This document shows positions 1-5,194 of a stretch of DNA of 5,194 nucleotides, in pieces. Origin of the DNA: Chromatiales bacterium (GTDB lineage: Bacteria > Pseudomonadota > Gammaproteobacteria > Chromatiales > Chromatiaceae); the NCBI GenBank assembly GCA_024639625.1, contig JAHEIA010000268.1:1-5194 (forward strand). The letters are read 5' to 3'. A program made the position numbers and the translations under genes. The notes beneath the pieces are model-generated. The model saw only the letters and a program-made list of their open reading frames with translations, ran no database searches and had not been told where the DNA came from. The first letter of the stretch is position 1. The number at the start of each line of letters is the position of its first letter.

Positions 1-43
1 GCAAGCTGCCGCGGAAAAGGAGCAGCCTCCTCCGCGAGAATGA
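1..43 (+). CDS. Probable 3' end of an upstream gene (partial)
   Basis: Frame 2 is open from the window edge and ends at the TGA at 41-43, giving the tail QAAAEKEQPPPRE. The charged, Pro/Glu-rich composition resembles a natural C-terminus. A rival reading in frame 1 runs to the TAA at 67-69. With 13 visible residues no family can be named, and the choice between frames rests on composition alone. Confidence 0.3.
   Translation, partial: QAAAEKEQPPPRE
10..36. other. Bulged stem-loop at the window start
   Basis: Bases 10-22 and 27-36 can pair: CGCGG, then AGGAG with a three-A bulge between them, facing CTCCTCCGCG across a CAGC loop. That is about ten base pairs. No T-tract follows, so it is not a classical intrinsic terminator. 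It overlaps the probable tail of the upstream gene and may shape its 3' end, or may be chance in GC-rich DNA. Confidence 0.3.
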
Positions 44-56
44 CGCAAATTCGCGC

Positions 57-79
57 GAACCGGGTGTAAGAACCGGGTG
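57..79. repeat. Two copies of GAACCGGGTG, 13-base period
   Basis: The decamer GAACCGGGTG occurs at 57-66 and again at 70-79, separated by TAA, so the copies start 13 bases apart. They lie upstream of the beta-helix gene, about 64 bases before its start codon. This could be a local duplication or a pair of protein binding sites. No function can be assigned from sequence alone. Confidence 0.5.
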
Positions 80-130
80 CAGTGCCATACTTTGGATGAG
101 GGAGCAGCGGGAGTGCGGGCGTCTACGTCA

Positions 131-136
131 AGGGGG
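131..136 (+). promoter_or_regulatory. Ribosome binding site deciding the beta-helix gene start
   Basis: AGGGGG lies six bases before the ATG at 143. The alternative GTG at 77 in the same frame would place 22 residues ahead of the signal peptide and has no comparable site, so the ATG at 143 is preferred. Confidence 0.65.
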
Positions 137-142
137 TATGGT

Positions 143-1123
143 ATGTTACGACAATGTCTATCCAGCGCGCCGTCGCGCGCGGGACTCCTCGCATTGGCTA
201 CGATTCTGGGCGGGCTGGTCCAGGCGGAGACCACCGAATGCGTCCCCATCACGGCGCTACCCCAGGTCATTACAGCGCAAGGCATCTATTGCCTGACCGG
301 CAACCTTTCCACCCCGATCTCCGCGGGCAGCGCCATCGATATCCAGGCCAATAACGTCACCATTGACCTCAATGGTTGGAAGATTGGGGGGCTCGTGGCA
401 GGTTTAGGCACCAATACACTGGGGATCACCGCCCTGAATCGCAAGAACATCACCATCAAGAACGGCCTGATACGCGGTTTCTGGGGCGCGATTTACCTGA
501 ACGGGCCCGCAAGCCAGGGGCATGTCATCCACGATATCCAGGCGGACGGCAACACCTCTCAGGGTTTTTTTCTCGAAGGCTCGGGCCATAGCTTGCGTCG
601 CAACCGGGTGCTTGCCACGGGCGGTTCGACCCAGACCGACGAAGCGATCGGCATTTTTCTCCAATCCAGCGCTGCCGGCTCGCAGGTCAGCGACAACACG
701 GTCGCCGGCGTGGAGCACCGGAAAGCGTGTGGCATCTGCGTAAAGGAGAACCCGGGAACCGTGGTAACGGGCAACCGCGTCTCACAGATCAAGGCGATCG
801 GATCGGCAGCCGCGGGGAGTCTCGATGCGGTGGGGGTCATGGTTTCCGAATCGTCGGACAACGTGCTGGTGCGCAACAACTCGATCGAAAGCGTAGCTAG
901 CACCGATGACAAGGCATTGGGCATCGATGTTGTCGCGTCCGCGAATGCGGTGGTGCGCGGAAACGACATTCGCGATATCACCGCGGGGACCAATGCCTAT
1001 GGTTTCCTGATCGACAGTCTGAGTACGGGCGGCTACCGCGACAACGTCGTAACCGATGTGAACGGAGCGACATGGTTCTTCTGGAGCGGGGGAAGCGATC
1101 TCGGCAACAACGATTCGTTCTAA
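143..1123 (+). CDS. Secreted right-handed parallel beta-helix protein
   Basis: The protein has 326 residues from the ATG at 143. Residues 1-28 form a Sec signal peptide: a short basic start (Arg3, Arg12), a hydrophobic core LLALATILGGL, and a likely cleavage after VQA. Export to the periplasm or beyond is expected. The mature part opens with CVPITALP and ITAQGIYCLTGNL, then SAIDIQANNVTIDLNGW, the usual opening of this beta-helix family. Repeating coils of about 20-25 residues follow, marked by N-V/I turns such as VSDNTV (182-187), VTGNRV (208-213), VRNNSI (243-248) and VRGNDI (271-276). The mature chain has four cysteines (33, 50, 196, 199), which could form disulfides. Such folds occur in polysaccharide lyases, epimerases and NosD/CASH-type proteins, but I see no lyase active site, so the substrate is unknown. 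The gene stands alone, 252 bases before the next. Confidence 0.88.
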   Translation: MLRQCLSSAPSRAGLLALATILGGLVQAETTECVPITALPQVITAQGIYCLTGNLSTPISAGSAIDIQANNVTIDLNGWKIGGLVAGLGTNTLGITALNRKNITIKNGLIRGFWGAIYLNGPASQGHVIHDIQADGNTSQGFFLEGSGHSLRRNRVLATGGSTQTDEAIGIFLQSSAAGSQVSDNTVAGVEHRKACGICVKENPGTVVTGNRVSQIKAIGSAAAGSLDAVGVMVSESSDNVLVRNNSIESVASTDDKALGIDVVASANAVVRGNDIRDITAGTNAYGFLIDSLSTGGYRDNVVTDVNGATWFFWSGGSDLGNNDSF

Positions 1124-1375
1124 AGCAGTTGCGGCGGTGCGAGCCAGACGGCGGCCTGTTTCGGGCCATCCTCGGCGCCAGGCTTTCCGCCTTGCATGGG
1201 AAGCCGACCGATTCGCCAGAGGGTGAAACTAACGAGTAGGTCACAGTCTTGTCGCAGCAGGCGGCGTCGGTGGCGTTTCCGCGCTAGAATCTTGCGCAAA
1301 GCCGTTCCGTCGGTGCGTTGACCCGAGCACGAGGTCGCCTTACGGGGCGGGCCGTCTAACTGCCGGGGCTCCAGC
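1124..1375. other. Intergenic region upstream of the phosphatase gene
   Basis: No convincing gene lies here. GGCCTGTTTCGGGCC near 1154-1168 can form a short stem with a TTT loop but lacks a T-tract. TAGAAT at 1285-1290 matches five of six bases of a sigma-70 -10 box but has no good -35 partner at 16-18 bases. TTGACC at 1318-1323 resembles a -35 box but has no matching -10. The promoter of the downstream gene is presumably here but cannot be fixed. GTGAAAC, a heptamer repeated elsewhere in the window, sits at 1223-1229. Confidence 0.5.
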
Positions 1376-2575
1376 ATGCTTTCGATGGTTAAATCCCCGA
1401 TCCCGATTCTCGAGGTCGTCCGTAGTGCATCCCTATTTGCGCAACTGGATGCGCAGAGCGCTGGTCTGCAGAGGATTTGCGAAGCGGCCCGGGAAGTGGG
1501 CTATGCCCAGGGCGAGGTGTTGTTTCGCGAAGGCGATCCGGGAGATTCCCTGTTCCTTATTGTCGAGGGGGAGGTTCGCATCCTCAAGGGAGAGGTTCAG
1601 GTTGCGGAGTTGAGCGAGCCGGGGCAGTGCGTCGGCGAGATGGCCCTGATCACGGACGAGCCGCGAAGCGCCACCGTGGAGGCGATCGCACCGACGATAC
1701 TGTTGGAGATCACGCGACAGGCCTTTTACCTTGCCCTTGAGACGGACCGCTCGATCGCCCAGGGCGTGTTCCGCGCTCTGAATCGCAAGCTGCAAGATAA
1801 TCTGCAGGAGATGGTGAAAAGCGCGCGCAGGGAGATCGCGCGTGAAGAGTCTATGCGTATGGCGGCCGACATCCAGCGTTCGCTGTTGCCGAGCGGTGAG
1901 ATCCGTAACGCAGCAATGGAAAGCGCGGGCTACTGTCAGGCAGCGGATCTGGTCGGTGGGGATTTCTTCGATTATCTCACGTTATCCGACGGACGTTTCG
2001 CTCTGTTGATCGCCGACGTGATGGGTCATAGTCTGCACTCGGCCATGGTCATGGCGATGGTCAAGAGCGGGTTGCACACGCAGATTCGTTTTGACAGCTC
2101 GATCGACGGTGTTCTGGGGGCGGTAGACCGCATCGTCGAGCAGCAGATCGGCGCTTTCATTTTCCTCACCGTGGCCTATGTGGTGCTCGACCCGGAGATG
2201 CACCAGTTGGAGTACGCGAATGCCGGTGGTCCGCCGATGCTTCTCTATCGTGCGGAACCGGGCGATATCCTGGAGTTGGCATCCGCCTATCCGCCGCCGG
2301 GGCTGCTCCCCGCGGACGCGGAGTGCCGCTTTGGGGGACAGAGGGTTTCCTGGCGCAGCGGCGATTTGCTGGTGCTCTCGTCCGACGGGTTGCTGGAAGC
2401 CGAGGGGCTCGACCGGGAGATGTATGGATTGGACCGTCTCAAGGAATGTCTGGGTAGGCTCTCCACGAAATGCGCGGCCGATATCCGAAGCGGCATCCTG
2501 AAGGATCTCCGCACCTTTACGGCAGCTAACCCGCAGCGTGACGACATCACCCTGGTGGTGGTGAAAGCCGGGTAG
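1376..2575 (+). CDS. Cyclic-nucleotide-binding domain fused to a SpoIIE/RsbU-type PP2C phosphatase
   Basis: The 399-residue protein should be a cytoplasmic serine phosphatase acting on a phosphorylated STAS protein. Residues about 18-120 are a CRP-like sensor. Its phosphate-binding cassette, GEMALITDEPRSATV (87-101), keeps Glu88 and the Arg97-Ser98 pair that hold the cyclic phosphate in CRP. A charged helix (about 130-165), probably a coiled-coil linker, leads to AADIQRSLLP (163-172), the usual lead-in to this phosphatase family. The catalytic domain (about 180-399) has GGDFFDY (194-200), ADVMGHS (213-219), NAGGPP (282-287), SSDGLLEA (335-342) and RDDITLVVV (388-396), so the metal-binding aspartates look intact. 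There is no membrane segment or receiver domain. The start at 1376 has GGGG seven bases upstream; an ATG at 1385 is an alternative. The gene converges on the ATPase gene 42 bases away, whose STAS neighbour is the expected substrate. Fold and motifs are seen; ligand and substrate are inferred. Confidence 0.93.
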   Translation: MLSMVKSPIPILEVVRSASLFAQLDAQSAGLQRICEAAREVGYAQGEVLFREGDPGDSLFLIVEGEVRILKGEVQVAELSEPGQCVGEMALITDEPRSATVEAIAPTILLEITRQAFYLALETDRSIAQGVFRALNRKLQDNLQEMVKSARREIAREESMRMAADIQRSLLPSGEIRNAAMESAGYCQAADLVGGDFFDYLTLSDGRFALLIADVMGHSLHSAMVMAMVKSGLHTQIRFDSSIDGVLGAVDRIVEQQIGAFIFLTVAYVVLDPEMHQLEYANAGGPPMLLYRAEPGDILELASAYPPPGLLPADAECRFGGQRVSWRSGDLLVLSSDGLLEAEGLDREMYGLDRLKECLGRLSTKCAADIRSGILKDLRTFTAANPQRDDITLVVVKAG

Positions 2576-2601
2576 GACCGTCGTAGGTGGGCGGCGTGAC
2601 T

Positions 2602-2626
2602 CGGCGTGGCCGTAGGCCTATTGCCG
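2602..2626. other. Two-part inverted repeat between convergent genes
   Basis: CGGC-GT-GGCC-GTA-GGCC-TATT-GCCG can fold into a stem with a small internal loop. It spans the gap between the convergent phosphatase and ATPase genes and overlaps the stop codon of the latter (2618-2620). Its position suits a two-way terminator, but there is no T-tract on either strand, so support is weak. Confidence 0.25.
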
Positions 2627-3082
2627 ATCCTCGTGAGAACGCTCTTTCGCCAATTTGATCAACAGACGGTTATCACCGCCCGCCGTACGGTACTCAGCGT
2701 TGTCCATAAGTTGGTTGATAAAGGAAAGACCCCAGCCATTGGTTTTTAAACTTGCCGGGTCGTCGGGGTCGATCTGCAACGCGGTGTGCCGCGCCTGCTC
2801 CATCAGTGCAGGGTCCATAGGGCGACCCGTATCGCTGATCGCGAGTTCGATTGTCTGCGCATTCGACTTCCACTCGACCCTTATCTCCTGATCGGGGTCA
2901 TTTCCGTAGGCGTGTTTGATGCAGTTATTCACGGCCTCCGAGACGCAAAGTTCGATCTGCGACATGGTGCGTGGCGCGATGTTTTCTTCCGCCCCCAAAC
3001 CGCGCAACGCCGCGCGGATTGCCACCACATATTCCGCGCGGCTCGCGATGCAGAGCGTGATCTTTTTCCCGGTCACCGGCAA
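2618..3082 (-). CDS. RsbW/SpoIIAB-like ATPase (anti-sigma factor serine kinase type)
   Basis: The protein has 154 residues, close to the usual size of RsbW-type single-domain GHKL ATPases (HATPase_c_2). The N box is ELCVSEAVNNCIKHAY (44-59), with Glu49 as the likely general base and Asn53 as the Mg-ATP ligand. The G1 box is SDTGRPMD (83-90), the relaxed form usual in RsbW rather than the DxGxG of sensor kinases. The G2 box is NGWGLSFINQLMD (115-127), also typical. Family members bind a sigma factor or another partner and phosphorylate their STAS antagonist on serine. The most likely start is TTG at 3082; GTG at 3076 is the alternative, and no in-frame ATG or GTG lies between the TTG and the STAS stop. 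The ribosome site is weak (GGGGAAT, 3092-3098). It follows the STAS gene on the same strand after 162 bases and may have its own promoter. Its partner is not in the window. Confidence 0.92.
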   Translation of the reverse strand: MPVTGKKITLCIASRAEYVVAIRAALRGLGAEENIAPRTMSQIELCVSEAVNNCIKHAYGNDPDQEIRVEWKSNAQTIELAISDTGRPMDPALMEQARHTALQIDPDDPASLKTNGWGLSFINQLMDNAEYRTAGGDNRLLIKLAKERSHEDRQ

Positions 3083-3103
3083 AGCCCGCGGATTCCCCGC
3101 AAC

Positions 3104-3132
3104 ATTATAGAGCGGCTCGATACGGCCGAGAA
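3104..3132 (-). promoter_or_regulatory. Candidate sigma-70 promoter for the ATPase gene
   Basis: Read on the minus strand, a perfect TATAAT (3104-3109) lies 17 bases downstream of TTCTCG (3127-3132), which matches three of six -35 bases. Transcription would start near 3097, about 15 bases before the TTG start. The 162-base gap from the STAS gene makes a separate promoter reasonable, but the weak -35 keeps this tentative. Confidence 0.4.
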
Positions 3133-3245
3133 CCCGCTTTTCGCCCGGCTTCTTCCGCTGCTTGACTCTTGTCTGCCGTGGGGCAAATGGGGAGCGGGGA
3201 GTCCAGGGTTTCCCGAGGTAGATCCGACTGACGAAGAACCAGGTG

Positions 3246-3605
3246 TTAGGAGCGTGCAGGCCACTCGCCCGACGTCATTAGCAGTGCTTCGACCACCGTT
3301 TCGTATACCGGCATCGCCTTGGACAGGCGCACCACGTCGAAGACGTGCTGCACCGGTTCCTGCGGTTCCGCTACCGCTAGCTTTTTCTTGCTGCCATTGT
3401 GACGAAATGCGGCGAGCAGGGCCCCGAGGCAGGTGCTATCGATGAAGCGGACCTTCGAAAGATCCAAGATCACCGCGGCATCGGGATCTTGCTCGAAGAC
3501 CTCGATCAGATGATTCTTGAACTCCTTAGCAATGCTGGCGTCGAGGTCATTGGTATCTACCTCGACCACGGTTCTCATGTCCACCTTGCGAGTATTCAAT
3601 CGCAT
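3246..3605 (-). CDS. STAS-domain anti-sigma factor antagonist (RsbV/SpoIIAA-like)
   Basis: The protein has 119 residues and is a single STAS domain. AAVILDLSKVRFIDSTCLGA (43-62) matches the beta-strand and phosphorylation loop of RsbV (YMDSTGLG), with Ser57 directly after Asp56 in the place of the phosphorylated serine. KKLAVAEPQEPVQHVFDVV (74-92) gives the next strand and helix. The first strand is shorter than in RsbV, so the ATG at 3605, with AGGGGG at 3610-3615, is preferred. An internal ATG at codon 10 (3578) also has an AAGG-type site but would trim the fold further. The loop has Cys59 where RsbV has Gly. In the partner-switch model the unphosphorylated form binds the ATPase and frees its target; the ATPase phosphorylates Ser57 and the PP2C protein at 1376-2575 removes it. 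No sigma factor is adjacent, so the output is unknown. Confidence 0.92.
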   Translation of the reverse strand: MRLNTRKVDMRTVVEVDTNDLDASIAKEFKNHLIEVFEQDPDAAVILDLSKVRFIDSTCLGALLAAFRHNGSKKKLAVAEPQEPVQHVFDVVRLSKAMPVYETVVEALLMTSGEWPARS

Positions 3606-3905
3606 TAGACCCCCTGTTGATAAGAAAAAACGAAATCACCCGGGCGGCTCTTCGAAAACGGCCGCATATCTGGCCGATACTGGTCGTCTGCACGGTGATC
3701 TCTCTGCGCGGTGACTTGCCAGAGGTCTCACATGACGGGCGGCTACGCGCGCGAACCCAGCTCGATATCAGGGCTCTCACTACACACAAGAAACAGGTGA
3801 AACACAAGCTGTCTCGGTAGTAGTATTGACAGGTTTCACAGAATTTCGGAAAGCAAGCGGGCGCTCCGTTTCGAGGCGTGGGATTCACCCATTGTGGCAA
3901 GCCGG
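3606..3905. other. 300-base non-coding stretch upstream of the STAS gene
   Basis: No supported gene lies here; open frames through it have unlikely composition. It should hold the promoter of the STAS gene, but no clear sigma-70 pair is visible. TTGTGT-N17-TGTAGT on the minus strand (about 3780-3808) is the best weak match. It carries an exact inverted heptamer, GTGAAAC at 3797-3803 and GTTTCAC at 3833-3839. It also carries a near-repeat, AGAGGTCTCACA (3721-3732) and ACAGGTTTCACA (3829-3840). On the minus strand 3825-3840 reads TGTGAAACCTGTCAAT, which matches one full and one partial half of a CRP-type TGTGA-N6-TCACA site. Confidence 0.5.
3610..3615 (-). promoter_or_regulatory. Ribosome binding site of the STAS gene
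   Basis: AGGGGG on the minus strand lies four bases before the ATG at 3605. It supports that start over the internal ATG at 3578. Confidence 0.6.
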
Positions 3906-4814
3906 TTACACTCGATTTGGATCGGCGTAGGTTGCCTGGTAGCGGTCGCATTCCTTGATGTAGTTCTCCGTGCTCTTGGGCATGGGGACTCTTGCTCGAG
4001 CCACGTAGGTCAGCAGTTCGCGGCCGTGTTCGATCAACCTGCGAGCATCTTCGATTTCTCGTCCCGCGGCGGCCGAGGATATCGGCTCGAACCCGGACAA
4101 CTGTTCGCCCGCGACCACGAATCGTGGCCAGACGTCGAAGATCACCGGGTCGGTGCGCAGGGTTTCGCATTTCAGCTTGGCGGCGTCCGCGAAATCCTTG
4201 ATGTGCGCCGCGATCCCAGAATATGGCGCGCTGTCGGAAAAGACGCCCGTCATGGCCTCGGCGATGCGATCGATATCGCGCATGGTCTGGGCAATCTTGA
4301 TATAGCGGCTGCGGTAGAAATCTTCGACCGGAATCGAGAATGCCTTAAAGGGCTCACCCCAGAGTTCGTCGATGCTCTCGTCACCGCTGCGGTGGCGTAC
4401 GCTCTTACCGAATTCGAGCGCGTCCAACAAACACTGGCCGCATTCGCGGGTCAGCTTGTTTGCCGTGCCGATCTCTACCCCCAGTTCCTGCAGCTCGACC
4501 AGTTTGGTAAAAATGTCAGCCGCGCGGTTGAACAGGGCGCCGGCGAGCATTGCCCCCTTAACCCTCTTGCGTGCCGGATCGGTCTCGCTCTCGTAGGCCT
4601 GCTTCGCCTCGGCAAGACGGTTGCCCGGCATATTGATCCCGTGCTCGACATGATTGAACAGGCGCCGTGTCAACGCCTCGATCAGCCGCTTCTTGGCGCG
4701 TAAGGAATCAGCGGGCGGTTCATACCATTTGATCCAATACCCGTCATAGAACACGCATTGCTTGCCGGCGATCTCCCGCAAGGAGCCATTCTCGATGCCG
4801 TTCTCCTCGATCAT
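3906..4814 (-). CDS. Unrecognised soluble, mostly helical protein
   Basis: I do not recognise this protein. From the ATG at 4814 it has 302 residues, with no signal peptide or membrane segment. It begins with a short aromatic stretch, QCVFYDGYWIKWYEPP, then is largely charged amphipathic helix. There are clusters such as DPARKRVKGAMLAGALFNRA and a helical C-terminal third with FDVWPRFVVAGEQLSG. Cysteines are few and scattered, and no nucleotide-binding, DNA-binding or metal motif is apparent. The frame is open upstream to a GTG at 5000 (364 residues). The extra part includes SLYEIPGGTTLLSN and could be coding, but its third positions look less GC-rich, and neither start has a good ribosome site. 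It is on the same strand as the STAS and ATPase genes, 300 bases upstream, so co-transcription is possible but unproven. Length, sustained codon bias and lack of stops support a real gene. Confidence 0.75.
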   Translation of the reverse strand: MIEENGIENGSLREIAGKQCVFYDGYWIKWYEPPADSLRAKKRLIEALTRRLFNHVEHGINMPGNRLAEAKQAYESETDPARKRVKGAMLAGALFNRAADIFTKLVELQELGVEIGTANKLTRECGQCLLDALEFGKSVRHRSGDESIDELWGEPFKAFSIPVEDFYRSRYIKIAQTMRDIDRIAEAMTGVFSDSAPYSGIAAHIKDFADAAKLKCETLRTDPVIFDVWPRFVVAGEQLSGFEPISSAAAGREIEDARRLIEHGRELLTYVARARVPMPKSTENYIKECDRYQATYADPNRV

Positions 4815-5098
4815 GTCAGACGTCGCAAGCCCTGTTGTCGGCCCCGCCGCGATCCGAATGGCGTTTCCGTCGCGGTTGCTAAGAAGAGTAGTTCCCCCAG
4901 GGATTTCGTAAAGGGAGATGCCCGTCCGGTTTGTGAAACAATGTTGTCGTGTGGGGGTCCCGGAGGGAATCCCCCGCCACCAGATGACGGGGATGTGCAC
5001 GCTTGCCGCATTCTGCTAGTGTGGTCTCCGCGAGCCATCGCCGGGGACGATTCGGCCTCGGCGGAGCGGCTGTGTGGGTGGATGCGAGGGTAGCCTTC
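4815..5098. other. Divergent intergenic region or N-terminal extension
   Basis: If the minus-strand gene starts at 4814, this stretch separates it from the divergent dehydrogenase gene and should hold both promoters. If it starts at the GTG at 5000, only 98 bases separate the two. GTTTGTGAAAC (4929-4939 region, plus strand) includes another copy of the GTGAAAC heptamer at 4933-4939 and is itself a small inverted repeat (GTTT-GTG-AAAC). No convincing -35/-10 pair was found for either gene. Confidence 0.4.
5086..5090 (+). promoter_or_regulatory. Ribosome binding site of the dehydrogenase gene
   Basis: GAGGG lies eight bases before the ATG at 5099. It favours that start over the in-frame GTG codons at 5072 and 5078. 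Confidence 0.55.
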
Positions 5099-5194
5099 AT
5101 GGCAGCAGCAGACAGGCGTACGGCTATGGTAACGGGAGCGAATGGGGCGATCGGCAAGGCGATTGCGCTAGCGATCGCGTCCGACCCAGGTTAT
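5099..5194 (+). CDS. Short-chain dehydrogenase/reductase, N-terminal part (cut by window edge)
   Basis: Only 32 residues are visible, starting MAAADRRTAMVTGANGAIGK. The VTGANGAIG stretch (residues 11-19) is the TGxxxGxG cofactor-binding turn of the SDR family, following the expected first beta-strand (TAMVTG), so an NAD(P)-dependent oxidoreductase with a Rossmann fold is likely. The catalytic Ser-Tyr-Lys residues lie beyond the window, so substrate and subfamily (for example 3-oxoacyl-ACP or acetoacetyl-CoA reductase) cannot be told. It is divergent from the unrecognised gene. Confidence 0.8.
   Translation, partial: MAAADRRTAMVTGANGAIGKAIALAIASDPGY

Noticed and set aside
40..69. Nine-codon open frame starting at ATG 40, a possible leader peptide
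   Set aside because: The AGGAG at 18-22 is too far from the ATG, and the frame equally well reads as an extension from the window edge. No attenuator structure follows.
77..142. N-terminal extension of the beta-helix protein from GTG 77
   Set aside because: It would put 22 unrelated residues before a clean signal peptide, and the ATG at 143 has the better ribosome site.
2786..3445. Plus-strand 219-codon open frame across the ATPase and STAS genes
   Set aside because: It is antisense to two genes with clear motifs and has an Arg/Pro-rich composition typical of a shadow frame.
3654..3680. Sigma-28-like promoter GAAAACGG-N11-GCCGATAC on the plus strand
   Set aside because: The -10 part fits well, but it points away from the STAS gene toward the 3' end of a minus-strand gene, with no plus-strand gene downstream. 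Probably chance.
3895..3910. Sigma-54-like sequence TGGCAAG-N4-TTACA on the plus strand
   Set aside because: It lacks the near-invariant G of the -12 GC element, overlaps a minus-strand stop codon and faces into the antisense strand of that gene.
3547..4170. Minus-strand 207-codon open frame with a cysteine-rich stretch (FCETCQYYY...CFTCFLC)
   Set aside because: It overlaps the STAS and unrecognised genes in another frame, is rich in Arg/Ser/Pro as GC-rich shadow frames are, and the cysteines are not spaced like a known zinc or iron-sulfur motif.
4758..5093. Plus-strand 111-codon open frame ahead of the dehydrogenase gene
   Set aside because: It overlaps the unrecognised gene antisense, has no family likeness, and its TAG sits in the ribosome-site region of the dehydrogenase gene in another frame.

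Overview
The window looks like chromosomal DNA from a Gram-negative, moderately GC-rich bacterium (roughly 60% G+C by eye), most likely a proteobacterium. The reasons are the GC-rich third codon positions, a Sec-exported beta-helix protein with a classical signal peptide, a cyclic-nucleotide-binding domain of the CRP type, and AGGGGG/GAGGG-type ribosome binding sites. The exact lineage cannot be read from the sequence. No tRNA, rRNA, CRISPR array, insertion sequence or transposase is visible.

Layout: (1) a probable 3' tail of an upstream + strand gene ends at 43, overlapped by a small bulged hairpin. (2) 143-1123 (+) encodes a secreted right-handed parallel beta-helix protein. (3) 1376-2575 (+) encodes a cyclic-nucleotide-binding domain fused to a SpoIIE/RsbU-type PP2C phosphatase. 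(4) 2618-3082 (-), convergent with it, encodes an RsbW/SpoIIAB-like GHKL ATPase (anti-sigma factor/serine kinase type). (5) 3246-3605 (-) encodes a STAS anti-anti-sigma factor with a phosphorylatable serine. (6) A 300-base non-coding stretch follows, carrying short repeats. (7) 3906-4814 (-) encodes an unrecognised soluble, mostly helical protein whose frame stays open to 5000. (8) 5099-5194 (+) is the start of a short-chain dehydrogenase/reductase that runs off the window.

The central 1376-3605 block is the most coherent biology. By analogy with RsbU/RsbV/RsbW, SpoIIE/SpoIIAA/SpoIIAB and the proteobacterial versions (HsbR/HsbA of Pseudomonas, BtrU/V/W of Bordetella, CrsR/CrsA of Shewanella), the kinase-like ATPase would phosphorylate the STAS protein and the phosphatase would reverse this. 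Here the phosphatase carries a nucleotide-sensing domain, so a cAMP- or cGMP-type signal could set the switch. No sigma factor or other output protein lies in the window, so the target is unknown. The unrecognised gene at 3906-4814 is on the same strand upstream of the STAS gene, but a functional link is only a guess.
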